Shown: positions 31,226 to 41,362, counted from the stretch's first letter. The stretch is DNA of 64,000 bases from Tridacna crocea (GCA_943736015.1 OX031058.1:21973001-22037000), one strand, 5' to 3'. The notes: generated from the sequence alone by a model not told the origin. Numbers and translations: made by a program.

Positions 31226-31260
31226 ACAGACAGACAGACAGACAGACAGAGGGAGAGAGA
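31226..31260. repeat. GACA microsatellite
   Basis: ACAGACAGACAGACAGACAG followed by GGGAGAGAGA. Confidence 0.95.
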
Positions 31261-31268
31261 TTTATACA

Positions 31269-31526
31269 TTAACCCTTTACCTCATATGCCAATTTTAGGC
31301 TCTTCCAGTTCTGCCAGTTCAGCAGCAAATAAAGATATGATGGCAAAAATATGACCTAACATGAAGCCCAATATAAAATGGGAATACAATTAATTGCTTG
31401 AGTAGAAAACATTGTGGGAAAAGGAGAAATTGCTCGTTACGAGCAATTTCTCCTTTTCCCACAATGTTTTCAAAAGCAGTCTGTTGTTGATGTGTTAAAA
31501 CGAGTATCTATGGAGTAAAGGGTTAA
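31269..31526 (+). mobile_element. Family A2 MITE with CTCATATGCC/CTCCATA ends, 258 bp
   Basis: TTAACCCTTTACCTCATATG to TCTATGGAGTAAAGGGTTAA. Perfect hairpin on GCTCGTTACGAGC with GGGAAAAGGAG arms. Its right end is the A3 type, its core the A2 type. Confidence 0.9.
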
Positions 31527-31542
31527 TAACGATAGGTGTCCT

Positions 31543-32050
31543 TTGCTTAACTTAGCAGCATCTATACAACATTTCACAATTGTCCACAAAATGTCCTTAT
31601 CGTAATCACTCGTCACAGCTGGGCCGATTCCGTACCTACATTTAACATCGTCTGCATTACGACCGTTTCCATTTGAATTGCCAATCACGTGGTCTTTTAC
31701 ATGGCGGTGCCAACGTAAGTCGTTTAGCAATGACATAAACAACCCCGATGAAGTAATTCACATCTATCTAACTGTCGGCGAAAACTTCCTTCGGAAATTA
31801 TGAACCACTTTAAAAAATGAATGAAGGAAGTGTTTGTCAACTGAAATATAGTTAGAAAGATTTCGATAGCAAATTGAGACTCAAGTTTTCTGACTTTTTT
31901 GGAGGAGCCCTCCAATTTATAGACGGTAAACCGGCGTGTTTCCAGCAAATAAATGTAACGTTACCGTGTACTAGCGTATCAAGCCACAAGTTACAGCCGA
32001 GGGACTTTATCACTGGATCAACCGAGGTATGCCGAATATGTCGTAATGGG
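31543..32050. repeat. Diverged duplicated segment, copy 1
   Basis: Shares order and many words with 40830-41270: GTACCTA, CCAAT(C/T)ACGTG, CATTCACATCTATCTA-like, GGAGCC, GGCAAACCGGCGT, AAGC..CAAGTTACAGCCGA and AGGTATGCCGAAT. A minus-strand ORF at 31470-31742 (RHVKDHVIGN) has no recognised domain, and its counterpart has stops. Confidence 0.7.
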
Positions 32051-32159
32051 TGAACAAAATGTACCAAACCATTAGCGACAAAATGTACCAAACCATTGGC
32101 AGACTTGCAGCTGCAAAACATAATAGTCGTGTATGATAAGGAAAACCGCATACTGTTTA

Positions 32160-32215
32160 TAAATAAAGGAAGAATTCATAGATGACCTAACATGAAGCCC
32201 AATATAAAATTAGAT
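32160..32215. repeat. Fragment shared with an A2 MITE
   Basis: 29 bases at 32182-32210 are identical to 31351-31379 inside the A2 copy (ATGACCTAACATGAAGCCCA and onward). Confidence 0.7.
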
Positions 32216-32351
32216 CTTGTTTACATTATGAAGATGAAAAGATAGTTTAGACTCAGTGTGGAAGATTTCCTTATTGGCACTTTCATAATTTCCGGGTTTC
32301 TGTAAAAACAACCAGGAAAACTGCCTTTCCCTGGTAACCCACGGGCGCAAA

Positions 32352-32575
32352 TTCAACCACTTATCCCACAATCCCGAGTTAAAATGACCCCGTAGAAGAG
32401 AGTTTTTCAAAACATAGTGGTAAAAGGAGAAAATACTGATAACCAGCATTTTCTCCTTTTCCCACAATGTTTCCCTATCCTATCAAAGACACAATTAATT
32501 ATTTCAGGATAGTTTATTTTGTCGACTTCAAATGCTTTCAAACAGATTAAGTTAAAAAGTTTTGTAACGCGTTAA
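32352..32575 (-). mobile_element. Family A1 MITE, 224 bp
   Basis: TTCAACCACTTATCCCACAAT to GTAACGCGTTAA. Arms GTGGTAAAAGGAGAAAATACTG / CAGCATTTTCTCCTTTTCCCAC with two mismatches. Confidence 0.8.
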
Positions 32576-32684
32576 TTCGAAACCATTTGGTGAAAGTTTA
32601 TGCCAATAAATCAAAATGTTAATAGATCGTTTTGAAAGCCGTCTGCTACGGATTTGGATCATAACGTAATAAAATTTCGGTTTG

Positions 32685-32830
32685 CCGAGCCTGATAGGGC
32701 AGTCGGTAGAGTACAGGGCTTGAAACCAAAGAATTAGCTCGTATAGCTAGAAGTTATAGTTAAGATGGCAGAGTGCACAAGCTGTCATCCACGTGATAGT
32801 ATCGTCTTACCTTGTCTTGTGACTCAAAAT
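32685..32830 (+). mobile_element. Possible tRNA-derived SINE, decayed
   Basis: GGGCAGTCGGTAGAGTACAGGGC resembles an A box context, and GGCTTGAAACC may be an anticodon-loop region. No good B box. Confidence 0.35.
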
Positions 32831-33055
32831 GATGTACGCTTCTACAACGTAAATCATATTAGCGTAGTTTGAAGAGAAACGACTTTAATGACTTTTTGCA
32901 GTTTCATCCTACTTTTCCGAGTCTGCATTCACCGACCTTTCAATATTGCATTGAACGTCTTATTCTAGTTGGAGAAAATGACATGTAACGTAATGTCCTA
33001 ATATTGAATAAGGTTACGGGAATAGTACCTTAATGATAACTGGCGTGAATGGAAA

Positions 33056-33595
33056 AAATAGAGGATATTTGTTTTTTTCGGTGAAAGATCAAAATTTATT
33101 TCATCGGGTGGACACCATCGGTAATATTTTCACGAGTGGCGCAGCCACGAGTGAAAATATTACCGATGGTGTTCACGAGATGAAATAAATTTCGATCTTT
33201 CACCGGAAAAAAACAAATATTCTATTTATTTCATGGTTTTAACTCTTTCTGGGAGGAGCTTTATCAAAATTCAGTACAGTTCTTTTCCCTTATTCCCCGT
33301 GGCGTACCCCTCCCGCATAGCAACGTTACGTCAAGCGCGAGAAATGTAAGGTATATGACGTCATATTTCCCATCTGGTTGTTAGGCAAGCGCAATTTACC
33401 TAGGCAACAAGAACGTGAAAATCGGTATTTTCATTGGTGGTACCAGTGTAAGATCGAAAAATATTTTCAGTGCTATTTCTCGATATCCTACCGGAAAGCA
33501 TGAAATAAACAAATATCCTCTATTTATTTCATACTTTCCGGTGACATATTTTGCGATCTTTCACGGTTACGACCAGTGAAAAATACCGATGTCAT
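33056..33595. mobile_element. Family F foldback element, copy 1
   Basis: Begins AAATAGAGGATATTTGTTT. A long inverted repeat (GGTGAAAGATC...CACGAGTGGC, loop GCA, complement) is followed by CGCATAGCAACGTTACGTCAAGCGCG, a TGACGTCA motif, and a second inverted set (ACCGGAAAGCATGAAATAAA / TTTATTTCATACTTTCCGGT). The middle arm has a 3-bp asymmetry at GAG. Confidence 0.8.
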
Positions 33596-33639
33596 CCTCC
33601 GACTTCTCAAATGAAGGCGGAAACAGTTGTTCCCGCTCA

Positions 33640-34090
33640 CTAGTTACCTAGGTAAAACGCACGTAAAAAAAAATCTCGTTTTCCTAGTATGTTTCCAAAA
33701 GGCCCCTGTTACCTTAGCAAAATGCACTTAAATCGTGACGTTAATTATGACCTAATTTACGCTACATTTCTCACGCTTTGCGTGATATTTAAATGCATTG
33801 TTAGGTAGAAGGGTTACGCCAAGAGAAGAGAGCGCAGTGAGAAAATGCTGTTCACAGAAAAACTCCTTTTCCCAGTATGTTTCCAAAAGGCTTCTGTTAC
33901 CAAGGTAAAGTGCACGTAAATTATGACGTTAATTATGGGGTAATATATGCTACATTCGTTGCGCTTTTCTTCATATTTAAATGCGTTGTTAGGCAGAAGG
34001 CCGTATGCCAAGGAGAAGAGAGCACAGTGAGAAAATGCTGTTCGCAAAAGAAAACTCCTTTTCCTACTAGGTTTTCAAAAGGCTTCTACC
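33640..34090. repeat. Tandem array of about 190 bp units containing a family A half
   Basis: TTTTCC(T/C)AGTATGTTTCCAAAAGGC recurs at about 33675, 33863 and 34055. Each unit also has GTGACGTTAATTATG-like, ATTTAAATGC.TTGTTAGG and GAGAAGAGAGCGCAGTGAGAAAATGCTGTTC. The last word is a family A hairpin arm. Confidence 0.85.
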
Positions 34091-34446
34091 CCTGAGTCAT
34101 TAACGCTTTGGATTGTTATGCAAACTGTAATAAGAAAATGTAAATTCTGACTTGTTTTCTGTCTTTTTTTTTTTTGTCAGTTTCATGTTTATTAGCCGAA
34201 ATAAAATTATTAATGAACCTCTCTTAGAATTTGTCACCAATCTTCCTATTGTAAGGTCGATTTAAATTTAATGATGCGGACTGTTTGCATTATAAAACGC
34301 ACGAGTACTTCATAACTCATCGTTAACTTTTTCCTTCCTGCACATGGCTCTGTCATGCTCTTGCAGCAGTCAACTTCTGAAAACAATGTAGCAAGGGGAG
34401 AAATTGTTAACCGACATATGGATAATTCATCCTTTTTATCGCATTT

Positions 34447-34656
34447 TTAACTCTTTGCAAAAACATCATAGTTTCAGACCGGTCCTAATTAAAAGCATTT
34501 GCAGACGACTGAAATTAATGCGACTCAAAATATATATTTGATATTTATTCTGGAAGGGTGGAAACCAATGTGGAAAAAAAAAAGAAAATGCTGGTTACAA
34601 GCATTTTCTCCTTTTCAAAGGATTTCCTTTTCATGGATTGTTTAGGAAAGGGTTAT
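34447..34656 (+). mobile_element. Family A1 MITE, 210 bp
   Basis: TTAACTCTTTGCAAAAACATC to TTTAGGAAAGGGTTAT. Hairpin AAAGAAAATGCTGG / ACAAGCATTTTCTCCTTTT. About 20 bp are missing after the right arm. The last tetramer is shared with the following B element. Confidence 0.8.
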
Positions 34657-35043
34657 ACTTTTATTCTGCTAAATAAGTTCAATGAAAATCTTCAACCTGA
34701 CAGTAAAAAACCCAAATATTGCCATTTCAAAGTCAATTAACCCTGTCCCAAACGGCAAATTTTGGACCAGACCAAACTGAAAGCATTTCGCAGATGACAA
34801 ATTAACAGTTGCTAAAAAGATGATTTTTCTATATGATAGGGTAGAAAACATTGTGGGAAAAGGAGAAAATGCTGGTTACCAGCATTTTCTTCTTTTCCCA
34901 CAATGTTTTCAAAAGGCTTCTATTCCTGACCCGTAAAAACTAGGGATTATTTGGGAAAGGGTTAATTAAAGGGGAGAAACTATATCCTTCTCCGACAGTG
35001 TAGATCCAAGATCAGACTGCACAATCTGAGTCGCACTTCACAC
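34653..35043 (+). mobile_element. Family B MITE split by a family A copy
   Basis: Left part 34653-34736 (TTATACTTTTATTCTGCTAAATAAG ... TTGCCATTTCAAAG). The right part from 34966 reads AGGGGAGAAACTATATCC, CGACAGTGTAGATCCAAGATCAGACTGCAC. The second hairpin arm is lost. Confidence 0.8.
34737..34965 (+). mobile_element. Family A1 MITE nested in a family B element, 229 bp
   Basis: TTAACCCTGTCCCAAACGGC to TTTGGGAAAGGGTTAA, flanked by host sequence that joins sensibly across a single TTAA. The hairpin is near-perfect (one mismatch TTCTTC). Confidence 0.92.
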
Positions 35044-35194
35044 AATATTTTTTGTCCCATGAAAGACAAATCTTGCCATTTATGCTACTTACATCCTATC
35101 TTCGGGAAAAAATTTCAACCCGGAAAAGTTTGATAATTTTCTTTGGTTATAAAGATTTAAATACTGTACATGAGAATTTGGTGAAAGAAACAAG

Positions 35195-35445
35195 TGAGAC
35201 ATGCTCTGGCAAATGGGGGCTTAATACATCTCCGCAATACATTGTTCCAAACAAAAACTATGATAATAAGAGATCCATAAAATCCACATTTGCCTAACAA
35301 CTGTCTGTATCATGAGGTAGAATCATCCTTAAACACGCAGAAAGTTTAAGAACAGCGAAAAATTTCGGCCCATGTCAGCCTGCGCGGACTGCGCAGGCTG
35401 ACATGGGTTGGAATTTTTCGCAAATGCATTCAGCTGCCTTTTCAC
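35195..35445. mobile_element. Family C element, best copy
   Basis: TGCTCTGGCAAATGGGGGCTTAATACATC, ATCCATAAAATCCACATTTGCC, then a perfect palindrome CCATGTCAGCCTGCGCGG/ACTGCGCAGGCTGACATGG and TTTTTCGCAAATGCATTCAGC. Confidence 0.75.
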
Positions 35446-36136
35446 AGAACATCGATGACGTATTTTCCCCTTTTCCGGGCATTTTTTTCAATATTTTCAA
35501 ATAATAGAATTGCGAAATAAAGCTATTTCTGCAACCACTCTTTTTGCCCCTATGCGGGAATTTTGTGGCTTAAAAAAATTTGGGGGAAAAATAAGTATAC
35601 ATGTACTGCATTTTCGATTTCAAAGGGCGTTAAAACTGGAATTGTTTAGGAAGGGTTAAATGAGCTAGATAGAGAGGGCCACAATATTGCCACTATATTG
35701 TATTCCGTAAGATCGCCCTAGGCGAAATCTTTTGTCAGCGGCAGGCAGGTGAAAGCAGTCAAAAATCGACTACAGCTTTTGTCATTTCGCGTGAATCTGC
35801 TTAATGATTGGCTCGCGCCCACAACCGGGGGGCCAATTAAGATCCATCTACATGCTGATACTATCTTATCTTTTGTCACGATGTTACGGAGGGTTTATTA
35901 TGCTCTTGCGTTTCTGACACATTAAACCAAAGTCATATATTTGACCCTTTATCGCCCCAATAATTATTCGTTTGAATTCAATCATTCGATCTCTCCTTCA
36001 CGTTCGATATGTTGTATATATATGGACCTGACATGAGTTGGTTTTTGAGATAAAATTTTATTTAACGAGTCTACAAAAATGTCATTTAGCGAGCCTTTGG
36101 TGAGCTTAATAACGTTTTTTTGTGTGTGTGTGGATG
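35446..36136. other. No gene; one family A end fragment
   Basis: TTAAAACTGGAATTGTTTAGGAAGGGTTAA near 35630-35658 is an A right end. The remainder is unassigned. Confidence 0.4.
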
Positions 36137-36305
36137 GGTTTAATAATTTCTTTTTATTTAAAAATAATAGAGAAAAAATCTCCATATTTTACAACTTTCA
36201 ATCTGAATAAAAAAGAACTTCTTGGCGTCTGACTGCTATAAATCGCCATTTTCTTGTCATCATCAACTTCAGTTATGTCAGAATTGTTAGGTAAAGGGTT
36301 AAAAG
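36137..36305 (-). mobile_element. Short TTAA element sharing a 100-bp segment with 39.1 kb
   Basis: The right end GTTAGGTAAAGGGTTAA matches family A ends. The interior CTCCATATTTTACAACTTTC to CCATTTTCTTGTCATCATCAA is repeated at 39085-39190 with few changes. No hairpin. Confidence 0.6.
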
Positions 36306-36724
36306 TCTTGTTCCGAGGGTACAGCTGATACATAGAGTTGATAAAAGCTGAGATGTTTGGAATTAGTTTACTCTGGTTCCAGCCATTTTCACCCACAATC
36401 TTTTCATAAGCCTGCTTCCTCACGGTCATCGAAAAGGTATGTTTTTTTTGTAAAGAATTATTTACCAGCGAATCTAAACACCTCCCATCCTCACCGGCTT
36501 GAGCAAGTCCATCAGGGTTCAAAGCCGGCCGGACGTCCATGAAAATAGATAAGATTCCTTACCATATGGCCATGGTTGTCCTTACGCCCCTTTTTCTCCT
36601 AAGTTCTAACTATCTGTGATAAAAGATGTAATGAATGGTAAAACAAATCGGTTGACCAAGATAAAGTCTCAACTTTAAAATAAAAAAAAACGGATTCCTG
36701 TACATTTGGGAACACGCCAACACC

Positions 36725-37165
36725 ATGCGAGCTGGCTCAACAGACATTAATCGAAGCATATGTATTTTTACTGTTGAGCTGGCGGTTGAGCTGGAATATC
36801 GAGCTGGCTCAACGGACTTTGATTTTGACATATATATGTATTTTTGCTGTTGAGCTGGCTGTTGAGCTGGAATGTCGAGCTGGCTCAAAGGACATTGATC
36901 GAAACATGTGTATAAGTATTTTTACTGTTGAGCTGGTGGTTGAGCTGGAATGTCGAGCTGGCTAAACGGACTGTGATTTTGACATATTATATGTATTTTT
37001 GCTGTTGAGCTGGCTGTTGAGCTGGAATGTCGAGCTGGCTCGACGGACTTTGATTTTGACATATATATGTATTTTTACTGTTGAGCTGGCCGTTTGAGCT
37101 GGAATGTCGAGCTGGCTCAACAAGGCTGGTGTTGAGCTGAATGCCGATTACTGAGTGTTGAGCGA
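36725..37165. repeat. Tandem array, unit about 77 bp, five or more copies
   Basis: GTTGAGCTGG(C/T)(G/T)GTTGAGCTGG starts at about 36773, 36850, 36928, 37004 and 37080. Two unit types alternate: one with GACATT.ATCGAA.CATGTG and one with GACTTTGATTTTGACATATATATG. Confidence 0.95.
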
Positions 37166-37289
37166 ACTTGACGGACCCTCACCAAGAGACATAATAGCCC
37201 ATTGAGTAAAGATACGCACATCTTCACAGATTTTTAACTTATCTTATCGAATCTGGAAGGCATGCTAGAATCAGATTACCAAGAAATGC

Positions 37290-37429
37290 AAGAATGTGTC
37301 GTCACTGTGATCTAAATTCTACTCTGTACTGGGAAGTGTAGATGCAAGATCAGATTTCACGTTCTGTGCAGTCTTATCTACACCGTATGCAAAATCTGGA
37401 TGGATCTCCTTTAGCAGCCTAAGGATTAA
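37290..37429 (+). mobile_element. Family B MITE, right part
   Basis: TGGGAAGTGTAGATGCAAGATCAGATTTCACG, CTGTGCAGTCTTATCTACACC and end TTAGCAGCCTAAGGATTAA, whose TTAA opens the next A copy. Confidence 0.7.
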
Positions 37430-37652
37430 CTTTCCCAAACGACTAAATTTTGGACTAGTCCAAATTGAAAGCATTTGTAGACGACAAAATAAATGTGAAT
37501 CAAAAATTGAAATCTGATTTGGAAAGGGTTGAAAACATTGTGGGAAAAGGAGAAAATGCTGGTTACCAGCATTTTCTCCTTTTCCCACAATGTTTTCAAA
37601 GGCTTTCTTTCTCAGGGCCGTCAAGAGTCGGGATTGTGTGGTAAAGGATGTA
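37426..37652 (+). mobile_element. Family A1 MITE, 227 bp
   Basis: TTAACTTTCCCAAACGACTA to GTGTGGTAAAGGATGTA; perfect hairpin on GCTGGTTACCAGC. Last TTAA mutated. Confidence 0.88.
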
Positions 37653-38066
37653 TATATCAAACGCTTGTGGGACAGAAAAAAGCGAAAGACTGACTTTGGG
37701 GTCGAACAAAAGAAGGGTCGTCTCCCCCAATTTTAGGGGTCCTTGGTTTTTATGGCGTAACAACAATGAAGAATGAGAAAAGCTGTTATCATAAACAAGA
37801 ATAAAATCAACGCGCCGGTTGATTTAAAGGGAAAGCGAGTAATTATACAATGAATAAATATTTGGAATTTCGAAGATTTTCAATGATGATAGGGAAGATT
37901 TAATCTTTTGTTATCTTTGATTTAAATCTTCATTGCGCGTATTATGGTTTTGAATATTGTCATAATCATCTTCGTCATCTTTATCATTTATACCATGATA
38001 GTGATAATTTAGACAAACCAACTTTTGACGGAACCGTAAATCTTAGATGCCGATGCTAGTAATGGA
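37653..38066. other. No gene or repeat recognised
   Basis: Nothing supportable; ATCATCTTCGTCATCTTTATC near 37975 is low complexity. Confidence 0.4.
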
Positions 38067-38182
38067 GATGTAGGTATCATTTTAACAGTTTAGGTCACCG
38101 GAGTATGAAAGAAACTGGTGATTTAGATGTAGGTATGACTGTTATAGTTCAGGCTACCAGCCTATGAAAGAAGTTGGTTTTT
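38067..38182. repeat. Tandem duplication, unit about 59 bp
   Basis: GATGTAGGTAT...GTTTAGGTCACCGGAGTATGAAAGAAACTGG is followed by a diverged copy from about 38126. Confidence 0.75.
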
Positions 38183-38279
38183 GTAATATAAACATTTTGA
38201 GAGATGCGTGGAAAAGGGTGTGCTATATGAGCAGTTTGTAAGCTTTTCAAACTGGGTGGTAAAATGTGGGATTTTTTTT

Positions 38280-38740
38280 AAATTTAATTACAACGAAATT
38301 CTGTAGCCGACGACAAAATTTCCGACTTTGTATGCCTTGAAAACACTTGCAGACGACAAATCACTTGTTACTTAACCATTTACCAAAATTTTAGATTGGT
38401 ACAAATTGAAAGGATTTGCTGATGGCAAAATGAATGTGACTAAAGAATTGAAATTTGTTTTAGGATCGGAAGAAAACATTGTGGGAAAAGGAGAAAATGC
38501 TGGTTTCCAAGATTTTCTCCTTTTATCTCAATGTTTTGAAAAGGCTTCTTTCACAGAGGTGTTAAAAGTTGGGATTGTGTGGTAAAGGGTTAAAACATAA
38601 AACTTTGTCATTTAAAGAGTATCAAAAAAATTGTGGGAAAAGGGAAAACTGCCTGTTACCAGCATTTTCTCCTTTTCAATGGTTTTCAAAAGCCCTTTTC
38701 TTCATGGTCTCAATAATTTGGGACTGCTTACTAAAATTGA
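38280..38740 (+). mobile_element. Family A1 MITE split by a nested copy
   Basis: Left body ACGACAAAATTTCCGACTTTG...ACTTGCAGACGACAAATC up to 38371. It resumes after 38593 with GGGAAAAGGGAAAACTGCCTGTTACCAGC and CAAAAGCCCTTTTCTTCATGG. Confidence 0.65.
38372..38593 (+). mobile_element. Family A1 MITE nested, 222 bp
   Basis: TTAACCATTTACCAAAATTT to GTGTGGTAAAGGGTTAA. Arms GGGAAAAGGAGAAAATGCTGG / CCAAGATTTTCTCCTTTTATC, partly decayed. Confidence 0.85.
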
Positions 38741-38749
38741 GCAGGTTCG

Positions 38750-38985
38750 ATTATTCAAACACTTTGCGAAACAAAAACTACGTAAACTTGTCCAAATTGG
38801 AAGCAGTTGCAGACTCAATTTAAATTAAATGTGACTCTAAACTTGAAATTCATGTTGGGAAGGATAGAAAACATTATGGGAAACGGAGAAAATGCTGGTA
38901 ACCAGCATTTTCTCCTTTTGCCACAATGTTTTCAAAAACATTCTTTCTGAAGATCTCTAATACTGGGGATTGTGTTGAACTAGGG
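38750..38985 (+). mobile_element. Family A1 MITE with inverted core
   Basis: Left body GTCCAAATTGGAAGCAGTTGCAG and right body ending GGGGATTGTGTTG show plus orientation, but the centre reads GCTGGTAACCAGC, the reverse-orientation form. Confidence 0.75.
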
Positions 38986-39084
38986 CTAAACCAAAAAACA
39001 ACACGTAAAATTGTGATCATCACTGCAATAAGTAATGCCGTCATTTATTTTTGACAGAAAAAATCCCGCGTCTCTCGCAGACGA

Positions 39085-39190
39085 AAAAAAAATCTCCATG
39101 TTTCACAACTTTCAATCTGAATAAAAAAGAACTTCTTGTCGTCTGACTGCTATAACCCGCCATTTTCTTGTCATCATCAATTTGAATTAT
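39085..39190 (-). repeat. Copy of the 36.2 kb 100-bp segment
   Basis: CTCCATGTTTCACAACTTTC to CTTGTCATCATCAATTTGAATTATG, about 90% identical by eye to 36175-36275. Confidence 0.75.
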
Positions 39191-39382
39191 GTCGTCTGCT
39201 CTCCATTATTTGTCACAGGAAGGCGGGGCGAGCGTCTCTTACGGAAGGACCTCAAGTGTCTAATGGGTGTTTCCCTAATAATTGATCCCTTTGAATTGGA
39301 CTTTTTCATGCTGCCCTTCGGGGAAATGATCATTCGGTCCCAATTAAACACTTGTGTGATGTGCATTACCAAAACCCATATT

Positions 39383-39404
39383 CCCCCCCCCCCCAAAAAA
39401 AAAA
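39383..39404. repeat. Poly-C then poly-A tract
   Basis: About 10 C followed by about 10 A. Confidence 0.8.
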
Positions 39405-39445
39405 GAAATTCATACGATACCGATACATCCTCCGTGAAAAGGGGG

Positions 39446-39668
39446 TTAACCATTTACCAGACGACAAATTTTAGACTGGTCCAAATTGAAAGCACTTGCA
39501 GACAACAAAATAAACCTAACTCAAAAATTGAAATTTGTTACCAACAGGGTAGAAAACATTGTGGGAAAAGGAGAAAATGCTGGTTACCAGCATTTTCTCC
39601 TTTTCCCACAATGTTTTCAAAAGACTTTCATCTCAGGCTCGTAAAAACCAGGGATTGTAAGGGGTTAA
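39446..39668 (+). mobile_element. Family A1 MITE, 223 bp
   Basis: TTAACCATTTACCAGACGAC to CAGGGATTGTAAGGGGTTAA. Perfect hairpin; 6 bp missing from the right end (TTTGGGAAAG absent). Confidence 0.9.
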
Positions 39669-39671
39669 GGC

Positions 39672-39745
39672 ATCTGCACAAAACTATCAACCAAGATCAG
39701 CCTGCGCAGTCCGCACTGGCAGGCTGACCTCAAGTCATTTGTTAG
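39672..39745. repeat. Family C palindrome, interrupted
   Basis: AAGATCAGCCTGCGCAGTCCGCACTGGCAGGCTGACC: arms pair with an insertion in the second arm. Confidence 0.55.
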
Positions 39746-39785
39746 GACTCAACTTTTGCTCGCCAAAGCACCGTTCTACCTCATA

Positions 39786-40014
39786 AGTAACCCTTTCCCT
39801 AGAGACAAATTTTGGACTCTTCCAAACCAAACGAGTTTGCAGACGACAATTTTAGATTTGGAGACAATGCCAGAAAGTTCTCAAAAAGGGTAGAAAACAC
39901 TGTGGGAAAAGGAGAAATTGCTCGTTACGAGCAATTTCTACTTTTCCCACAGTGTTTTCAAAAGACCTTTACTGCAGACACGTAAAAACCAGGGCTTGTT
40001 TGGGAAAGGGTTAA
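39786..40014 (+). mobile_element. Family A2 MITE, 229 bp
   Basis: GTAACCCTTTCCCTAGAGAC to GTTTGGGAAAGGGTTAA. Hairpin shoulders CACTGTGGG / CCCACAGTG, core GCTCGTTACGAGC, one mismatch (TTTCTAC). Confidence 0.9.
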
Positions 40015-40829
40015 TTTAGTCAGTTGTTGCAACAAAATAAATTTTTATTGACTCATAATTAAGTGTTGTCTTCTTCCGGAAAATGCACCACATGGATGCA
40101 ATAAAGCTCCTTTTGCAGAACCATGGCTCATGTACATATACACAGAAATTGACTTTAGTGTAAAAAAGTATTACACAAGAAAATTTGATGCATAACACCA
40201 ATGGCGCCGCGAATCAGTTGTTTCTGAAATAGAGCACATTACAGCGTTTCAAATTGTCCAAAGTAAATTTATGCAGAAATCGGTGAGAAATGAACTTAGA
40301 ATACCTAAACAATCTTTAGAATCCAACAAAAAACTTAAAAAAAGAAAGAGGCAATTATGGTAAGACACAATGATAGCCATTCTTTGTCGAAATTTAACGT
40401 AAGTTCAATTGGAGCTATGCACAAAAGCTGAGTTGTCAATTGGCAAACAACACAAGAAAATAGCATTTAAACTAGATTCCATATTGCCAAACTGATATAA
40501 AAACAGGGTATGAAATGACAAAAGCATGTACGGAATGATTAATGTCAGTAAGAAAAGGAAAGTAAAGGTGGGCACGACACGACCAAAATTGAACGAAATG
40601 GCTTAGGTACGAAATTATCTTATTACGAAATAACTGGAAGCCGAGTAAACAATAGAGGTACTGTTCAAAAGCGAATAAATATATAGTGCCGCCACTCATG
40701 CGGCGCCACAATGATATTGGCTGACACCCTCTTGAAAATGAGGAGAGAGAGGAACAATATTATACTATGATGTGTAAACTATCAATAAATGAGAGAGATA
40801 ATTGTCAGATAAAAAAAAAGGTGATGGTA
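40015..40829. other. No gene recognised (0.8 kb)
   Basis: Minus ORFs 40016-40201 and 40472-40711 show no domain. AT-rich. Confidence 0.4.
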
Positions 40830-41270
40830 TTTCTAACAATGGGATAGAAGCCGTCACTCTTGGCCCTTTCCGTACCTATATCTACCCTCGTCTTTATAAC
40901 TGTCGTTTTCTTTTGGACTGCCAATTACGTGATCTTATACATGGTGGGGTCAATATGAGTTGTTTAGCAAAGATAAACAGCCTCGATGAGATGAAGTCAT
41001 TCACATCTATCTATCTGTCGTTGAAAACTTCATTCGAAGTTGATAATCCACGTTAAAAATGAATTTAAGAAATGTTTGTCAACCGAAACATTTCGATGGA
41101 AAAATGTTACTTAAGTTTTCTTTTTTAAGAGGAGCCTTACAATTTTCAGAACGGCAAACCGGCGTCTTTCCGGCGATGAAATGAGCGTGTTGGTGCATAT
41201 CAAGCTACCAGATACAGCCGAATGATTTGATGACTTCCATCACTTAAGGTATGCCGAATGAGAAGCCGTT
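40830..41270. repeat. Diverged duplicated segment, copy 2
   Basis: Collinear with 31543-32050, same strand. Shared words include CATTCACATCTATCTAT, GAAAACTTC, AATGTTTGTCAAC and AACCGGCGT. Frames homologous to the copy-1 ORF contain stops. Confidence 0.7.
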
Positions 41271-41362
41271 TAATTCGTTGTTAGATCGTACTAAAATAAG
41301 TATGATGACGTCAAACTTGATCTTAGTAAAGTGGACGGGATACCATTTCCGAAATGACCGTT

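Noticed and set aside
32182..32210. 29-base exact match to 31351-31379
   Set aside because: Explained as a fragment of an A2 MITE body, not a separate signal.
36480..36542. Minus-strand LNPDGLAQAGEDGRC resembling the NPDG motif of M14 carboxypeptidases
   Set aside because: Only one short motif matches, the expected downstream DLNRNFPD-type segment was not found, and the DNA itself forms a CCGGCTT/AAGCCGG stem and a tRNA B-box-like word. Too weak to annotate.
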